Below, piece after piece: positions 27,413 to 35,442 of a stretch of DNA of 64,000 bases. A program made the position numbers and the translations under genes. The stretch covers positions 248,001 to 312,000 of the forward strand of contig CANLUL010000003.1 in NCBI GenBank assembly GCA_947494305.1. Reading direction: 5' to 3'. Each line of letters opens with the position of its first letter. Position 1 is the stretch's first letter. A model generated the notes under the pieces. It was given only the letters and a program-made list of their open reading frames with translations. It was not told the origin of the DNA and made no database searches. The stretch is from an uncultured Sphingomonadaceae bacterium (GTDB taxonomy: Bacteria > Pseudomonadota > Alphaproteobacteria > Sphingomonadales > Sphingomonadaceae).

Positions 27413-27943
27413 TTATTCAGGCAGGGCAATCACATGTGCGATCATCCGCGTGCCTTCGAAAACCGCCGTGTCTTCGACATTGATACCATCTTCAACAAAC
27501 ACGAAATCAAACACACGATCTTGATCAACATCGCCGTGCAGCATGACCAAAAATTTGTCTCCGGCACCTGCAGGATGTTGTATTTTGACCATTACATCCT
27601 CGCTCTGACCTGGATCCAAATAGGTGAAGCCGGAGACGATATCGCCGTCTGGACGTCCATCGATAACCGGATGAAGAACGAGCCAGCCGGCCTTTTCAAT
27701 CGTCACTTTGGGAAAGGTTATCGCGGTCGTGTTGGCGCGCAGGGTCGATACGTTCGTGCCATCGATACGGATCTCGGAAACGACTGATTCCTGTTTCAGG
27801 CGGGACAGGCCTGCAACCTGGATCGCGTTGGCATTACCATTGCCCATCGTCATTTGTGGTTTTGTGACCGTTTCTTCCGCAAGTGCTGTACCGGATAAGA
27901 ATATGAGGGAGATGACAAAAGACAGAGCGCGATTGATGTGCAT
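27413..27943 (-). CDS. Secreted DUF7282-like protein
   Basis: 176 aa with a clear N-terminal signal peptide (hydrophobic SFVISLIFLSGTALA, cleavage after ALA). The mature part has GWLVLHPVIDGRPDGDIVSG, LDPGQSEDVMVKI and LVMLHGDVDQD. These resemble DUF7282-type domains found in exported proteins, a beta-sandwich with conserved GW.V.H and LH.D. No catalytic role is known. It is transcribed towards the CDI array and is divergent from the Tat-exported protein at 28,214. Confidence 0.68.
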   Translation of the reverse strand: MHINRALSFVISLIFLSGTALAEETVTKPQMTMGNGNANAIQVAGLSRLKQESVVSEIRIDGTNVSTLRANTTAITFPKVTIEKAGWLVLHPVIDGRPDGDIVSGFTYLDPGQSEDVMVKIQHPAGAGDKFLVMLHGDVDQDRVFDFVFVEDGINVEDTAVFEGTRMIAHVIALPE

Positions 27944-28160
27944 AGCTGGGGCCTTTTTATTTTTCCAGGTCTATAGGATGGCTGGTTTGACTTTCTCGTT
28001 TCAATACTAACTGAATTAGGGAACAACACAATAGTCACTAAGAGAAGCTTGCAAGCCGCGATAATGATTTGCTCTTCGCCAACACTGCAACCCTTGGTAA
28101 CCATTCCAAACCCGCCATTCCAAAGATCAGTAATCGAGCGCATGGTTAGATATATTGCAT

Positions 28161-28200
28161 TTAGTTCGATATCTATCTATATGGTTTGATATCAAACTAA
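28161..28200. promoter_or_regulatory. Palindromic operator upstream of the Acg-like gene / marR
   Basis: TTAGTTCGATATC (28,161-28,173) is repeated as GATATCAAACTAA (28,188-28,200) in inverse orientation, and the right half contains the perfect 14-bp palindrome GTTTGATATCAAAC (28,184-28,197). It sits 14 nt before the start of the Tat-exported protein. Autorepression by the MarR protein at 29,354 is the likely use (inferred). Confidence 0.6.
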
Positions 28201-28213
28201 ATGGAGTTTTCAG

Positions 28214-29344
28214 ATGGTTAGTCGTAGAATGGTTTTGGGAGCAGGAGTGGGCGGGCTAGCTTTGGTTAGCGCTGGTGGTATCTGGCGGGTTACGCGAACG
28301 CCTCAGGCTGCGTATGCGCCCTGGAAATTGGCGGGATCGCCGCCCGAGGATGTTCGACTCGATGCGTTTCATCATGCGATTCTCGCACCCAATCCGCATA
28401 ATCGACAGCCCTGGACAATCCGTTTGATCGGTGACGATGCCGCAGAAATCAGTTGTGATTTGGATAAGAGGCTACCTGTGACCGACCCGTTTGACCGGCA
28501 AATCACGATCGGATTTGGCACTTTCCTGGAGCTGGCCCGAATAGCGGCAGCTGAGCGCGGGTATCGCATGGATATGGAGGCATTTCCCGCCGGAGAAACG
28601 CAGCCGCGTTTAAATGAAAGTCCGGTGGCAAAACTGACCTTCGTTAAAGACGCTACGATCAATTCCGATCCGCTGTTTGGCGCCATTCCGGTGCGGCGGT
28701 CCAACAAAGAGGTTTACGACCTTACGCGTGCTGTTGAAGATAAAAAGCTTCAGCAGATTGCGGCCGTTGGCGGCGCATTTTCATCCGATCCCGCATTTGT
28801 CGCCAAGCTACGAGAACAAATTCTCATTGGTATTGAAACCGAGTTGCTGACGCACGATGCCAATATGGAAAGCGTTGAGCTAATGCGCATCGGCTATGAC
28901 GAAATTGATGCCAATCCTGATGGTATCGATCTTGGCGGACCGATGATAGAGGCTGGTAAGTTAACGGGTCAGATTGATCGCGCGCAACTAGCCGACCCGG
29001 ATAGCCAAGCGTCAAATATTGGCCGCGATCAAATGGCCGAGACCTATGGTTCGATTGGTGCGCTTTACTGGATTACGACACCGGCAAACACCCGCCTCGA
29101 CCAACTGGAAGCGGGCCGTCAATATGTGCGGGCCAATTTGCAGGCGACGAAGCTTGGGCTTTCCATGCACCCGATGAGCCAGACGCTGCAGGAATATGAT
29201 GAAGTGGCTGAACCCTACCGAGCGGTGCACGCGATGCTCGGTGCAACAGCGAAAGACCGGGTTCAAATGTTGGCGCGACTGGGCTATGGACCGATGATCG
29301 GTCCTAGTCCTCGCTGGCCGCTGGAAAAACATGTTAAGGCGTAA
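28214..29344 (+). CDS. Tat-exported Acg/nitroreductase-family protein
   Basis: 376 aa. The N-terminus SRRMVLGAGVGGLALVS is a twin-arginine signal. PNPHNRQPW near residue 65 is the FMN-phosphate-binding segment of nitroreductases (N..NRQPW). RRSNKEVY resembles the RRSNR.f segment of the Acg-like family, and MHPMSQTLQEY near the end is also typical of that family. These proteins bind FMN; most lack a defined substrate. GGAG 8-11 nt before ATG 28,214 is the ribosome-binding site. A palindromic operator overlaps the promoter area and a marR gene follows after 9 nt, probably as one operon. Confidence 0.8.
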   Translation: MVSRRMVLGAGVGGLALVSAGGIWRVTRTPQAAYAPWKLAGSPPEDVRLDAFHHAILAPNPHNRQPWTIRLIGDDAAEISCDLDKRLPVTDPFDRQITIGFGTFLELARIAAAERGYRMDMEAFPAGETQPRLNESPVAKLTFVKDATINSDPLFGAIPVRRSNKEVYDLTRAVEDKKLQQIAAVGGAFSSDPAFVAKLREQILIGIETELLTHDANMESVELMRIGYDEIDANPDGIDLGGPMIEAGKLTGQIDRAQLADPDSQASNIGRDQMAETYGSIGALYWITTPANTRLDQLEAGRQYVRANLQATKLGLSMHPMSQTLQEYDEVAEPYRAVHAMLGATAKDRVQMLARLGYGPMIGPSPRWPLEKHVKA

Positions 29345-29353
29345 CCTCAAGCT

Positions 29354-29800
29354 GTGACCCCTAACGACCCACTGACTTTTGAAGTTTTTAACGAGATTGG
29401 AATCATCCAACAGCTTACCAGTACGGCGTTCGCAGCGGTGCTCCCGAAAGGTATGACTACAGCTCAATTCGGTATCCTCAATCATTTTGTGAGGTTAGAA
29501 CATGATGCCAGATCGCCGGCCCAGCTTGCTAGCACCTTTCAGGTCACGCGCCCGACCATGACTAGTACACTTGCGAGATTGGAAAAGTCAGGGTTGGTTG
29601 CCATCAAACCCGATCCCGATGATGGAAGGGGTAAGCTTGTTTCCTTGACTCAGGCGGGCCGACAAATGCGGGAGGAATGCTTACGGCGCCTCGCTGGCCC
29701 GATCGCAGAAGCACAAACTGTTCTATCAAAAGAAACGCTGGCGGAACTCCGCCCATTGCTCAAAGAGGTGCGGGAAAGATTGGACAAGTTGCGGGATTAA
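29354..29800 (+). CDS. MarR-family transcriptional regulator
   Basis: 148 aa winged-helix regulator. Core features: MTTAQFGILNHF (helix before the recognition unit), PAQLASTFQVTRPTMTSTLARLEKSGLV (helix-turn-helix and recognition helix), DGRGKLVSLTQAGR (wing with D.R). Start is GTG 29,354, 9 nt after the preceding gene. As a dimer it would bind a palindrome; the GTTTGATATCAAAC site upstream of the operon is the obvious candidate. The ligand is unknown, though MarR/oxidoreductase pairs often respond to phenolics or oxidants. Confidence 0.88.
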   Translation: MTPNDPLTFEVFNEIGIIQQLTSTAFAAVLPKGMTTAQFGILNHFVRLEHDARSPAQLASTFQVTRPTMTSTLARLEKSGLVAIKPDPDDGRGKLVSLTQAGRQMREECLRRLAGPIAEAQTVLSKETLAELRPLLKEVRERLDKLRD

Positions 29801-29839
29801 CCCCTCCCTTCTTGGTTCAGTGCTCGAACTGGCAAGAAT

Positions 29840-30283
29840 CTATGAGACGCTGAGAAGCGTTTCCGGACTGGATAGAATGCCGCTTTTGATGAGCGTCAGC
29901 ATTTGATCGCCGTCATAATAGCGTTCTTCGACAATCTTTCGTTGATGCCATTTTTGCCAGCATAGACCATCAATCTGATGTACCTCCGCGTTCGATGTTG
30001 TGAAAGATGACCGATTACCGAATATGCAGATTTCCTTTTCTTCAACAATTTTCAAATCAACGATTAATCCGCTGACTGACTGCGCTGCAGAGATAAATGG
30101 CTCCTGCTTTCGCCGACCTTCTTCTGCACCTTCCGCAAAAATTTCATCATTCGCGTACATTTTCCCCTGAGCAGCGAAGAACTGATCGAAAGCCTCTAGA
30201 GGCTTTCCAGATTCGAGCATTGCCACTTGAAGGTTTACACAATCAGTGAAGGAAAGCTTCTTGATGGATGACAGTTCAGGCAT
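29840..30283 (-). CDS. SnoaL/NTF2-like fold protein
   Basis: 147 aa, no signal peptide. The pattern of an N-terminal helix with LESGKPLEAFDQFFAAQGKMYAND, then beta strands ending in WQKWHQRKIVEERYYDG, is typical of SnoaL-like (NTF2-fold) polyketide-cyclase-related proteins. No specific substrate can be inferred. It is convergent with marR and divergent from the acyl-CoA synthetase gene. Confidence 0.6.
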   Translation of the reverse strand: MPELSSIKKLSFTDCVNLQVAMLESGKPLEAFDQFFAAQGKMYANDEIFAEGAEEGRRKQEPFISAAQSVSGLIVDLKIVEEKEICIFGNRSSFTTSNAEVHQIDGLCWQKWHQRKIVEERYYDGDQMLTLIKSGILSSPETLLSVS

Positions 30284-30427
30284 TTACGTTCTCTTTTTGC
30301 GGCACCAATATGAGATACTGCCATTCTCTCTTTATCTCATTCCAGCAAGTGCAATTATTCGTGTTTCCAAATCAGACCATTAAATCAGGGCGTTGCTTTT
30401 TGATGCGGGATGAGGAATCAGACCCAC

Positions 30428-31993
30428 ATGACAAAACTTGATCCTCAAAAATATCTCGAACAGCCCTTCGGCCACCTCGCTAATCTCATCAATGCGCATG
30501 CAGTAAATGTGCCCGACCGAATAGCGCTGGACGATGGAGCAGAGCGACTTACATGGGCAGAGACCACCACCCACGTGAACCGGATAGCCGCGCAGTTACA
30601 GGCGGATGGGCTTCAAAAAGGGCAGGCAGTCTCGATTTTGGGAACAACCACCATCCGATATGCGCTGGCTTATCTGGGCTCGATTGTTGCCGGTGGCTGC
30701 GCTGCGCCGCTGACCACTTCTGCAACGCCTAAACAGCTTGCTGCAATGATGGCAGATAGCGGGGCGGCACATCTGTTCATTGATACGGTCAAGCGTGCCG
30801 AGCTGGCCGAAAGCGGTGTGAAATTGCCTGCTGTCAAACATGTCATGATGGATCAGGCAGAGGACGATGCGCCGCTGATTTTCGATTGGATGGCAGCGGA
30901 AGGGGCGATGCCGGATGATCCGCAAGTCGGTCCCGAAGATCCTTACAACATTATCTATTCCAGCGGTACAACCGGCACGCCAAAGGGCATTGTGCATAGT
31001 CGTCAGATGCGTTGGTATCATGCCCAAGCGGGTGGCGGTTATGGGCAAGAGGGGCAAGTCACTTTGCTCTCGACACCGCTTTATTCGAACACCACGCTAG
31101 GTATTTTTACACCGACTATTGCCTTTGGCGGGACAGTTCACCTGATGCGCAAATTTGATGTGCGTGGCTGGTGCGAGCGATGCCAGGAGCATCGGGCGAC
31201 CCATACCATGCTGGTACCAGTGCAATATCAGCGGCTGATGGATTTTGATGATTTTGACAGTTATGATCTGAGCTCGCTGTTCTTGAAATATTGTACCAGC
31301 GCTCCTTTCTCTGCCGAGCTTAAAGCCGATGTGTTGAAGCGCATGGCGGGCGGCCTTGTCGAGATTTACTCAATGACCGAAGGCGGCGTGGTCTGCATAT
31401 TGCTAGCGCACGAGCATCCTGACAAACTGCACACCGTGGGTAAGCCCTTTGGAGCCAGCGAAGTTATCACGGTTGATGAGGATCTCAATCCGCTACCTCC
31501 GGGTGAAATGGGTGAACTGGTCGGCCGTTCAGAAACCATGATGAGTGGGTATCAAAACCAGCCGGAAAAAACTGAGGAAGCGAGCTGGTATGATGAAAAT
31601 GGCGATCGCTGGCAGCGCATGGGCGATATCGGCAAAGTCGATGAAGATGGTTTTATCACCCTGATGGGCCGGTCCAAGGACATGATTATTTCGGGTGGAT
31701 TCAACATCTACCCGCGGGATCTGGAAGAGGCTTTGATGGAGCAACCAGGTGTAGCGGACGCGGCAGTTATTGGTATTGAATCAAAACAATGGGGAGAAAC
31801 GCCACTGGGATTTGTCGTGCAGGAACCCGGCGTCCAACTCGATCTGGATGCATTGAAAGCGGCAACCAATGCAGATCTTGGAAAGACTCAGCGTTTATCC
31901 GAACTACGCCTGATCGATGAATTGCCGCGCAGCCATATTGGAAAGATTCTGAAAACCGAGTTACGGGATCTCGCCGAAGCGGAGACGAGCTAG
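30428..31993 (+). CDS. Acyl-CoA synthetase (AMP-forming, class I adenylate-forming)
   Basis: About 521 aa. Activates a carboxylic acid to its acyl-CoA via an acyl-adenylate. Visible motifs in order: IIYSSGTTGTPKGIVHS (P-loop), YSMTEGG (acyl pocket/adenine), DIGKVDEDGFITLMGRSKDMIISGG (hinge), NIYPRDLEEAL, and the C-terminal catalytic lysine region SHIGKILKTEL. Substrate chain length is not evident; the overall form is that of medium/long-chain or aromatic acid ligases. ATG 30,428 is preferred, with GAGGA upstream; an ATG at 30,410 adds six residues. Confidence 0.88.
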   Translation: MTKLDPQKYLEQPFGHLANLINAHAVNVPDRIALDDGAERLTWAETTTHVNRIAAQLQADGLQKGQAVSILGTTTIRYALAYLGSIVAGGCAAPLTTSATPKQLAAMMADSGAAHLFIDTVKRAELAESGVKLPAVKHVMMDQAEDDAPLIFDWMAAEGAMPDDPQVGPEDPYNIIYSSGTTGTPKGIVHSRQMRWYHAQAGGGYGQEGQVTLLSTPLYSNTTLGIFTPTIAFGGTVHLMRKFDVRGWCERCQEHRATHTMLVPVQYQRLMDFDDFDSYDLSSLFLKYCTSAPFSAELKADVLKRMAGGLVEIYSMTEGGVVCILLAHEHPDKLHTVGKPFGASEVITVDEDLNPLPPGEMGELVGRSETMMSGYQNQPEKTEEASWYDENGDRWQRMGDIGKVDEDGFITLMGRSKDMIISGGFNIYPRDLEEALMEQPGVADAAVIGIESKQWGETPLGFVVQEPGVQLDLDALKAATNADLGKTQRLSELRLIDELPRSHIGKILKTELRDLAEAETS

Positions 31994-31999
31994 CAAAAA

Positions 32000-33523
32000 C
32001 TAGTTCCGGTTATCCGGTCGCGGCGTCGCTTTCAGAAACTGTCCTGGATGAACATTGGGCATGATCTGACCATTGTCGATCACAATCTGACCACCCACCA
32101 GCAACCAGTTCACTCCCATCGAAGCTTGGTGGGGATCAAGATAAGTCGTGTTGGCTTTAATCGATTGCGGATCAAATATGGTGATATCCGCGTCCATGCC
32201 GAGTTGCAGCCGCCCTTTCAGCCGAAAGACTGGAGCCGCTTTTTCCAGCAACTGGGCAGGTTGTAACGTCATTTTTGAAAGTGCAGTCATCATGTCCAGC
32301 GCTTGTTCTTCGCGGACGTATTTTCCCAAAATCTTGGAGAAACTGCCCACTCCTTGGGGAGGTATTTTTTTGTCCGTGGAAAGAGCAGGGAGGCCATCGC
32401 TGGAAATGATAACATCCGGTGCGGTTGCGAGGTAACGCGTCCATTCTTCCTTCAGGTAATGATGGATGATTTCAGCGCCGGGATTTTCTTTTCGTGTACG
32501 TTCAAAACTTCGCTTCGTAAACCACTCCCCGGTTGAAGCGAGTTGAACATCCCCATAGTCGATGTTGAAAGTCTTGCGCCAGTCGCGGTTGAACACGGCA
32601 GCCCCAATCTGCACCGAACCTGCATTATAGGGCAAAACTTCTGCCCAGACATCCGCACCGTCTTTGCGTGCATGTCTAATTTTCTTCAGGAATAGCGGGG
32701 TGTTTTGCATCGCGCTATGCGACAGATGACAAATCAGGATCCGGGTGCCGGTTTCTTTTGCCAATGCGAGGACTTCATCCAGGCCTGCTGGATCACCTGC
32801 TATTCCGCGCCGGATATGAATGAATAGCGGTACGGCATAGGAAGCACCGAGATCAAACAACATGCGCAGCTCCGGTTCTTTCACTGCAACATTCATATAA
32901 TCGAGCGGGACTCCGATACCGATAGCCCCGTTGTCGAGGGCAGTTGTCAGATGCTTCCGCAGCTGACCAATTTCAGCTGGTGTCGCTGGAACAGTTAGTC
33001 CTCTGGCTATATCCCGCCCATCTTTACCGACTTTCACTGCCGGTGCGAGCAGACTGGATTTGCGAAAGTCGGTCATTACGGCAAGCCGGGCGTTGAGGCT
33101 ACCCGCCGAAGCGCCATAGTTTATTATCGCCTTGTCACGGATCAAGGCGCCAAATTCATCCAGCGGGTAGGAACCGGCTTCCAGTTCCAACGAGGTCGTC
33201 ACTCCATCTTGTGCTTGATAGGAAAAGCCAAGCGGGGTTGGGCTGTGACTGTGGATGTCGATAAAACCAGGTGCGACAATATGATCGCTCGCATCAATTG
33301 TCCTTTTGCCTTTGAGTGCTTTGGCCGAAATCTCTGAAACAGTGCCGTTTTCAATGCCAATATTGCGGAGTGCATTGAGACCAGTTTCGGGATCCATGAC
33401 CCGGCCTTTTTCAATGACTATGTCATAGACTATTTCCGCATTCGCGGCACGAGTTGGTATGAATACCAATAAGGTTGTCAAAACAGCTGCAACGAGTGCC
33501 TGCCAAATGGTTCGGATGATCAT
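32000..33523 (-). CDS. Exported D-aminoacylase / N-acyl-D-amino-acid deacylase family amidohydrolase
   Basis: About 507 aa. ATG 33,523 is chosen because GGGGAGA precedes it by 5 nt and a signal peptide follows directly (hydrophobic ALVAAVLTTLLVFIP, AANA cleavage). Upstream in-frame codons are spurious. Amidohydrolase-superfamily signs: IVIEKGRVMDPETGL opening, VAPGFIDIHSHS (metal-binding HxH), ILICHLSHSA, and VIISSDGLPAL with the catalytic Asp. MDADITIFDP and a closing beta-sandwich are typical of dihydroorotase-like/D-aminoacylase enzymes. It likely hydrolyses N-acyl D-amino acids or related amides in the periplasm. It is convergent with the acyl-CoA synthetase. Confidence 0.83.
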   Translation of the reverse strand: MIIRTIWQALVAAVLTTLLVFIPTRAANAEIVYDIVIEKGRVMDPETGLNALRNIGIENGTVSEISAKALKGKRTIDASDHIVAPGFIDIHSHSPTPLGFSYQAQDGVTTSLELEAGSYPLDEFGALIRDKAIINYGASAGSLNARLAVMTDFRKSSLLAPAVKVGKDGRDIARGLTVPATPAEIGQLRKHLTTALDNGAIGIGVPLDYMNVAVKEPELRMLFDLGASYAVPLFIHIRRGIAGDPAGLDEVLALAKETGTRILICHLSHSAMQNTPLFLKKIRHARKDGADVWAEVLPYNAGSVQIGAAVFNRDWRKTFNIDYGDVQLASTGEWFTKRSFERTRKENPGAEIIHHYLKEEWTRYLATAPDVIISSDGLPALSTDKKIPPQGVGSFSKILGKYVREEQALDMMTALSKMTLQPAQLLEKAAPVFRLKGRLQLGMDADITIFDPQSIKANTTYLDPHQASMGVNWLLVGGQIVIDNGQIMPNVHPGQFLKATPRPDNRN

Positions 33524-33580
33524 CGCTTTCTCCCCGTGAAGCACCTCTGGTTTAGGCAAGGGAATGGATGAAAGCAATTG

Positions 33581-33614
33581 AACAAAGAAAAGGGGCCGCG
33601 TCTCCGCAGCCCCT
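33581..33614 (-). terminator. Rho-independent terminator of the 33,638-34,213 gene
   Basis: On the minus strand GGGGC / GCG - GAGA - CGC / GCCCC (33,592-33,613) forms a stem followed by TTTTCTTTGTT. It lies 25 nt past the stop codon of the PEP-CTERM gene. Confidence 0.78.
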
Positions 33615-33637
33615 GAATTGCTCATGCATATTGAGTG

Positions 33638-34213
33638 TTATGCGAAAGCGAGCGTATCTTTTTGTGTCACCGCTTTCTTGCGACGGGCAATACCTAGGCC
33701 AGCCAAGGCTAAGCCAAGAAGGCCAAGAATACCTGGTGCTGGTACAGGAGTACCGCCAGTTGAACCGCCGGTGCTGCCACCGGTGGACCCGGTATATTTG
33801 GTGTAGCTACCTTTACCGTCAAAGTCATAGGTGCGGCCCCACTGATCGCGGCCATACATCCAAAGGAAGCTATATTTGTCGCCCAAGCGGAACTGGGTGT
33901 GCTTAGGGCGTGAAGACCAATAGGCATCATATTGACGACCATAGCGTGTGAAAGTACCGGTAAGGGAATCTACCTTGTTGGTGGTGCCCCAGCGGCTCAG
34001 ATTTGGGTTCCAGTTGGCGAGGTCAGAATCTGACATCGTCAAATTGATGTTGGAACCAGTCCAGGTTGCTGTTTTTGCCGTGGTATCAATTGAGACATTG
34101 GCGTTGCCAATTCCGTTGCTGATGTAAGTTTGGTAGTTATAAATTGCCGCATTTGCTGGTGACACTGATACCAGCAAGGCAGCTGTTGCAGTAATAATAG
34201 CAATTTTCTTCAT
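33638..34213 (-). CDS. PEP-CTERM (VPAPG-type) sorted secreted protein 1
   Basis: 191 aa. Signal peptide MKKIAIITATAALLVS...ANA, a Tyr/Trp/Asn-rich mature domain, a (STGG)n linker, and a C-terminal sorting tail TPVPAPGILGLLGLALAGLG followed by IARRKK. The tail (VPxPG, one hydrophobic helix, basic end) is the PEP-CTERM signal used with exosortase and exopolysaccharide export in Gram-negative bacteria. No enzymatic domain is recognised. A -24/-12 promoter lies 79 nt upstream and a terminator follows. A related gene is found at 34,512. Confidence 0.83.
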   Translation of the reverse strand: MKKIAIITATAALLVSVSPANAAIYNYQTYISNGIGNANVSIDTTAKTATWTGSNINLTMSDSDLANWNPNLSRWGTTNKVDSLTGTFTRYGRQYDAYWSSRPKHTQFRLGDKYSFLWMYGRDQWGRTYDFDGKGSYTKYTGSTGGSTGGSTGGTPVPAPGILGLLGLALAGLGIARRKKAVTQKDTLAFA

Positions 34214-34291
34214 TTCTTGCCCCTTCGTTTGTCGGCTTCCCTCCAGAAATCAGAAAACCAATATTTGAGAATCAACTTGTGGGGACAACTC

Positions 34292-34307
34292 AGCAACTGT
34301 TGTGCCA
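34292..34307 (-). promoter_or_regulatory. Sigma-54 (-24/-12) promoter of PEP-CTERM gene 1
   Basis: The minus strand reads TGGCACAACAGTTGCT, matching the RpoN consensus TGGCAC-N5-TTGCW at every defined position. The -12 end is 79 nt before the start codon at 34,213, the same distance as the site of the second PEP-CTERM gene. Confidence 0.78.
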
Positions 34308-34440
34308 ATTATGAAAAATCTATTAAAAACAATTAGATATTTATTAACCATGAGTTTTTCCATGGCATTAATGTTAAATTATTCGACAGTCCCTCGAGTG
34401 CTCAATCGTAAAGACTTCGAATCACGAACTGTGGAAAAAG

Positions 34441-34473
34441 AAACGGGCCGTCTGCAACAGGCGGCCCGTTTTA
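34441..34473. terminator. Strong (bidirectional) hairpin terminator of PEP-CTERM gene 2
   Basis: AACGGGCCG-T-CTG / CAG-G-CGGCCCGTT (34,442-34,470) pairs fully (one T-G wobble) around the loop CAA. On the minus strand it is followed by TCTTTT after the stem, ending transcription from the gene at 34,512; the plus strand also has TTTTATT. Confidence 0.83.
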
Positions 34474-34511
34474 TTGAGATGTAGAGGAGTTTAGACCCTC
34501 AGATTTCTATT

Positions 34512-35057
34512 TTACGCAAGTACCAACTTTTCAGTTGCCGTATCTTTGCGCCGACGCCGGGAAAAACCGAGACCGGCTAGCGCCAAAGCCAACAGTCCAA
34601 GGATGCCAGGAGCGGGAACCGGCGTACCACCGCTGGAGGTCGAAGGAGGTGTATAATCTGCGATGGTGGTAATATAGTCACCAGCCACAATTGGATTACC
34701 CCACCATGACCACAGATTGACTTTCTTACCGCCATTTATGAACTTCAATACCTGTTGGTGCGAAGGATTGTCAGTGTAAGCCGTACCGCCAAGGGTGCGC
34801 GTTCCATCAAGGCTATCGAGGTTAAACATTCCGGAAGGTTTTGCACCGCCGTTAAAGTTGGCAAATGCGGTGCTCGTGAAAGTCACATCTATATTTGTAC
34901 CCTTGAGCGAACCCGCATTGCTGCTGCTGTCAATCGTCAAAATGTCGCCATTGGTTTGTGTATAGGTATAAAGCGCCGCGGAAGCAGGACTTGAAACTGC
35001 TAGAGCTGCGCTGCCACATGCCGCTACGATCATTGCTTTTTTAAAGATACTTTTCAT
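34512..35057 (-). CDS. PEP-CTERM (VPAPG-type) sorted secreted protein 2
   Basis: About 181 aa from ATG 35,057, which has GGAG 5-8 nt upstream and starts the signal peptide (KKAMIVAACGSAALAVSSPASA). The mature domain (YTYTQTNGDILTIDSSSN, TNIDVTFTS, FINGGKKVNLWSWW) parallels the neighbouring protein at 33,638. The tail is GGTPVPAPGILGLLALALAG, then LGFSRRRR. Both proteins are probably exported and processed by an exosortase encoded elsewhere. Upstream in-frame codons to 35,147 are not part of the gene. Confidence 0.82.
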   Translation of the reverse strand: MKSIFKKAMIVAACGSAALAVSSPASAALYTYTQTNGDILTIDSSSNAGSLKGTNIDVTFTSTAFANFNGGAKPSGMFNLDSLDGTRTLGGTAYTDNPSHQQVLKFINGGKKVNLWSWWGNPIVAGDYITTIADYTPPSTSSGGTPVPAPGILGLLALALAGLGFSRRRRKDTATEKLVLA

Positions 35058-35135
35058 TTTCACTCCACCACCCTGATTTGGAACTGTATTTACATTGCCC
35101 CGGTTAAAAATTCGTATTTGAGATGAACCAGAGGA

Positions 35136-35151
35136 CGCATGCAGCATGCCA
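35136..35151 (-). promoter_or_regulatory. Sigma-54-like (-24/-12) promoter of PEP-CTERM gene 2
   Basis: The minus strand reads TGGCATGCTGCATGCG: GG and GC dinucleotides at the required 10-nt spacing, weaker at the -12 box than the site at 34,292. It ends 79 nt before the start codon, exactly like the other site. Confidence 0.6.
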
Positions 35152-35442
35152 GATATTCATTGTTCAAATAGGTCATTGGCTTAGCTGGTTAAGATGTCAT
35201 AAACCTTTGTAATACTGTAAAAATATCCGGCGAAATTCGTTAAGATACAGGGTTAACAAAACGTGGCAATTGCATAGCCGCGAGAGGTAGGATTAAGATT
35301 CGTAGTTCGACTGGCAAGGGCACCGTTCAATAGTTACGCGGGAATTGCCAAACAGAGTGATGGTTGTGCGTTAACTATGAAGATGAACCTGGGCCGTCGG
35401 ACGTTAGCAAAAATGTAAGTTTTTTTGCCTATTCACGCGGTT
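35152..35442. other. Intergenic region between PEP-CTERM gene 2 and the TPR lipoprotein
   Basis: No coding sequence is supported. The only candidate signal is a weak -24/-12-like site on the plus strand at 35,264-35,279 (TGGCAATTGCATAGCC), 164 nt before the TPR gene. No terminator or RNA gene was seen. Confidence 0.4.

Noticed and set aside
27434-28010. Plus-strand frames over the secreted DUF7282-like gene
   Set aside because: The minus-strand gene has a signal peptide and domain pattern; these are mirror frames.
35264-35279. Sigma-54-like site upstream of the TPR lipoprotein gene
   Set aside because: Only the GG and GC dinucleotides fit and the distance to the start codon (164 nt) differs from the two good sites; noted in the intergenic entry but not called.
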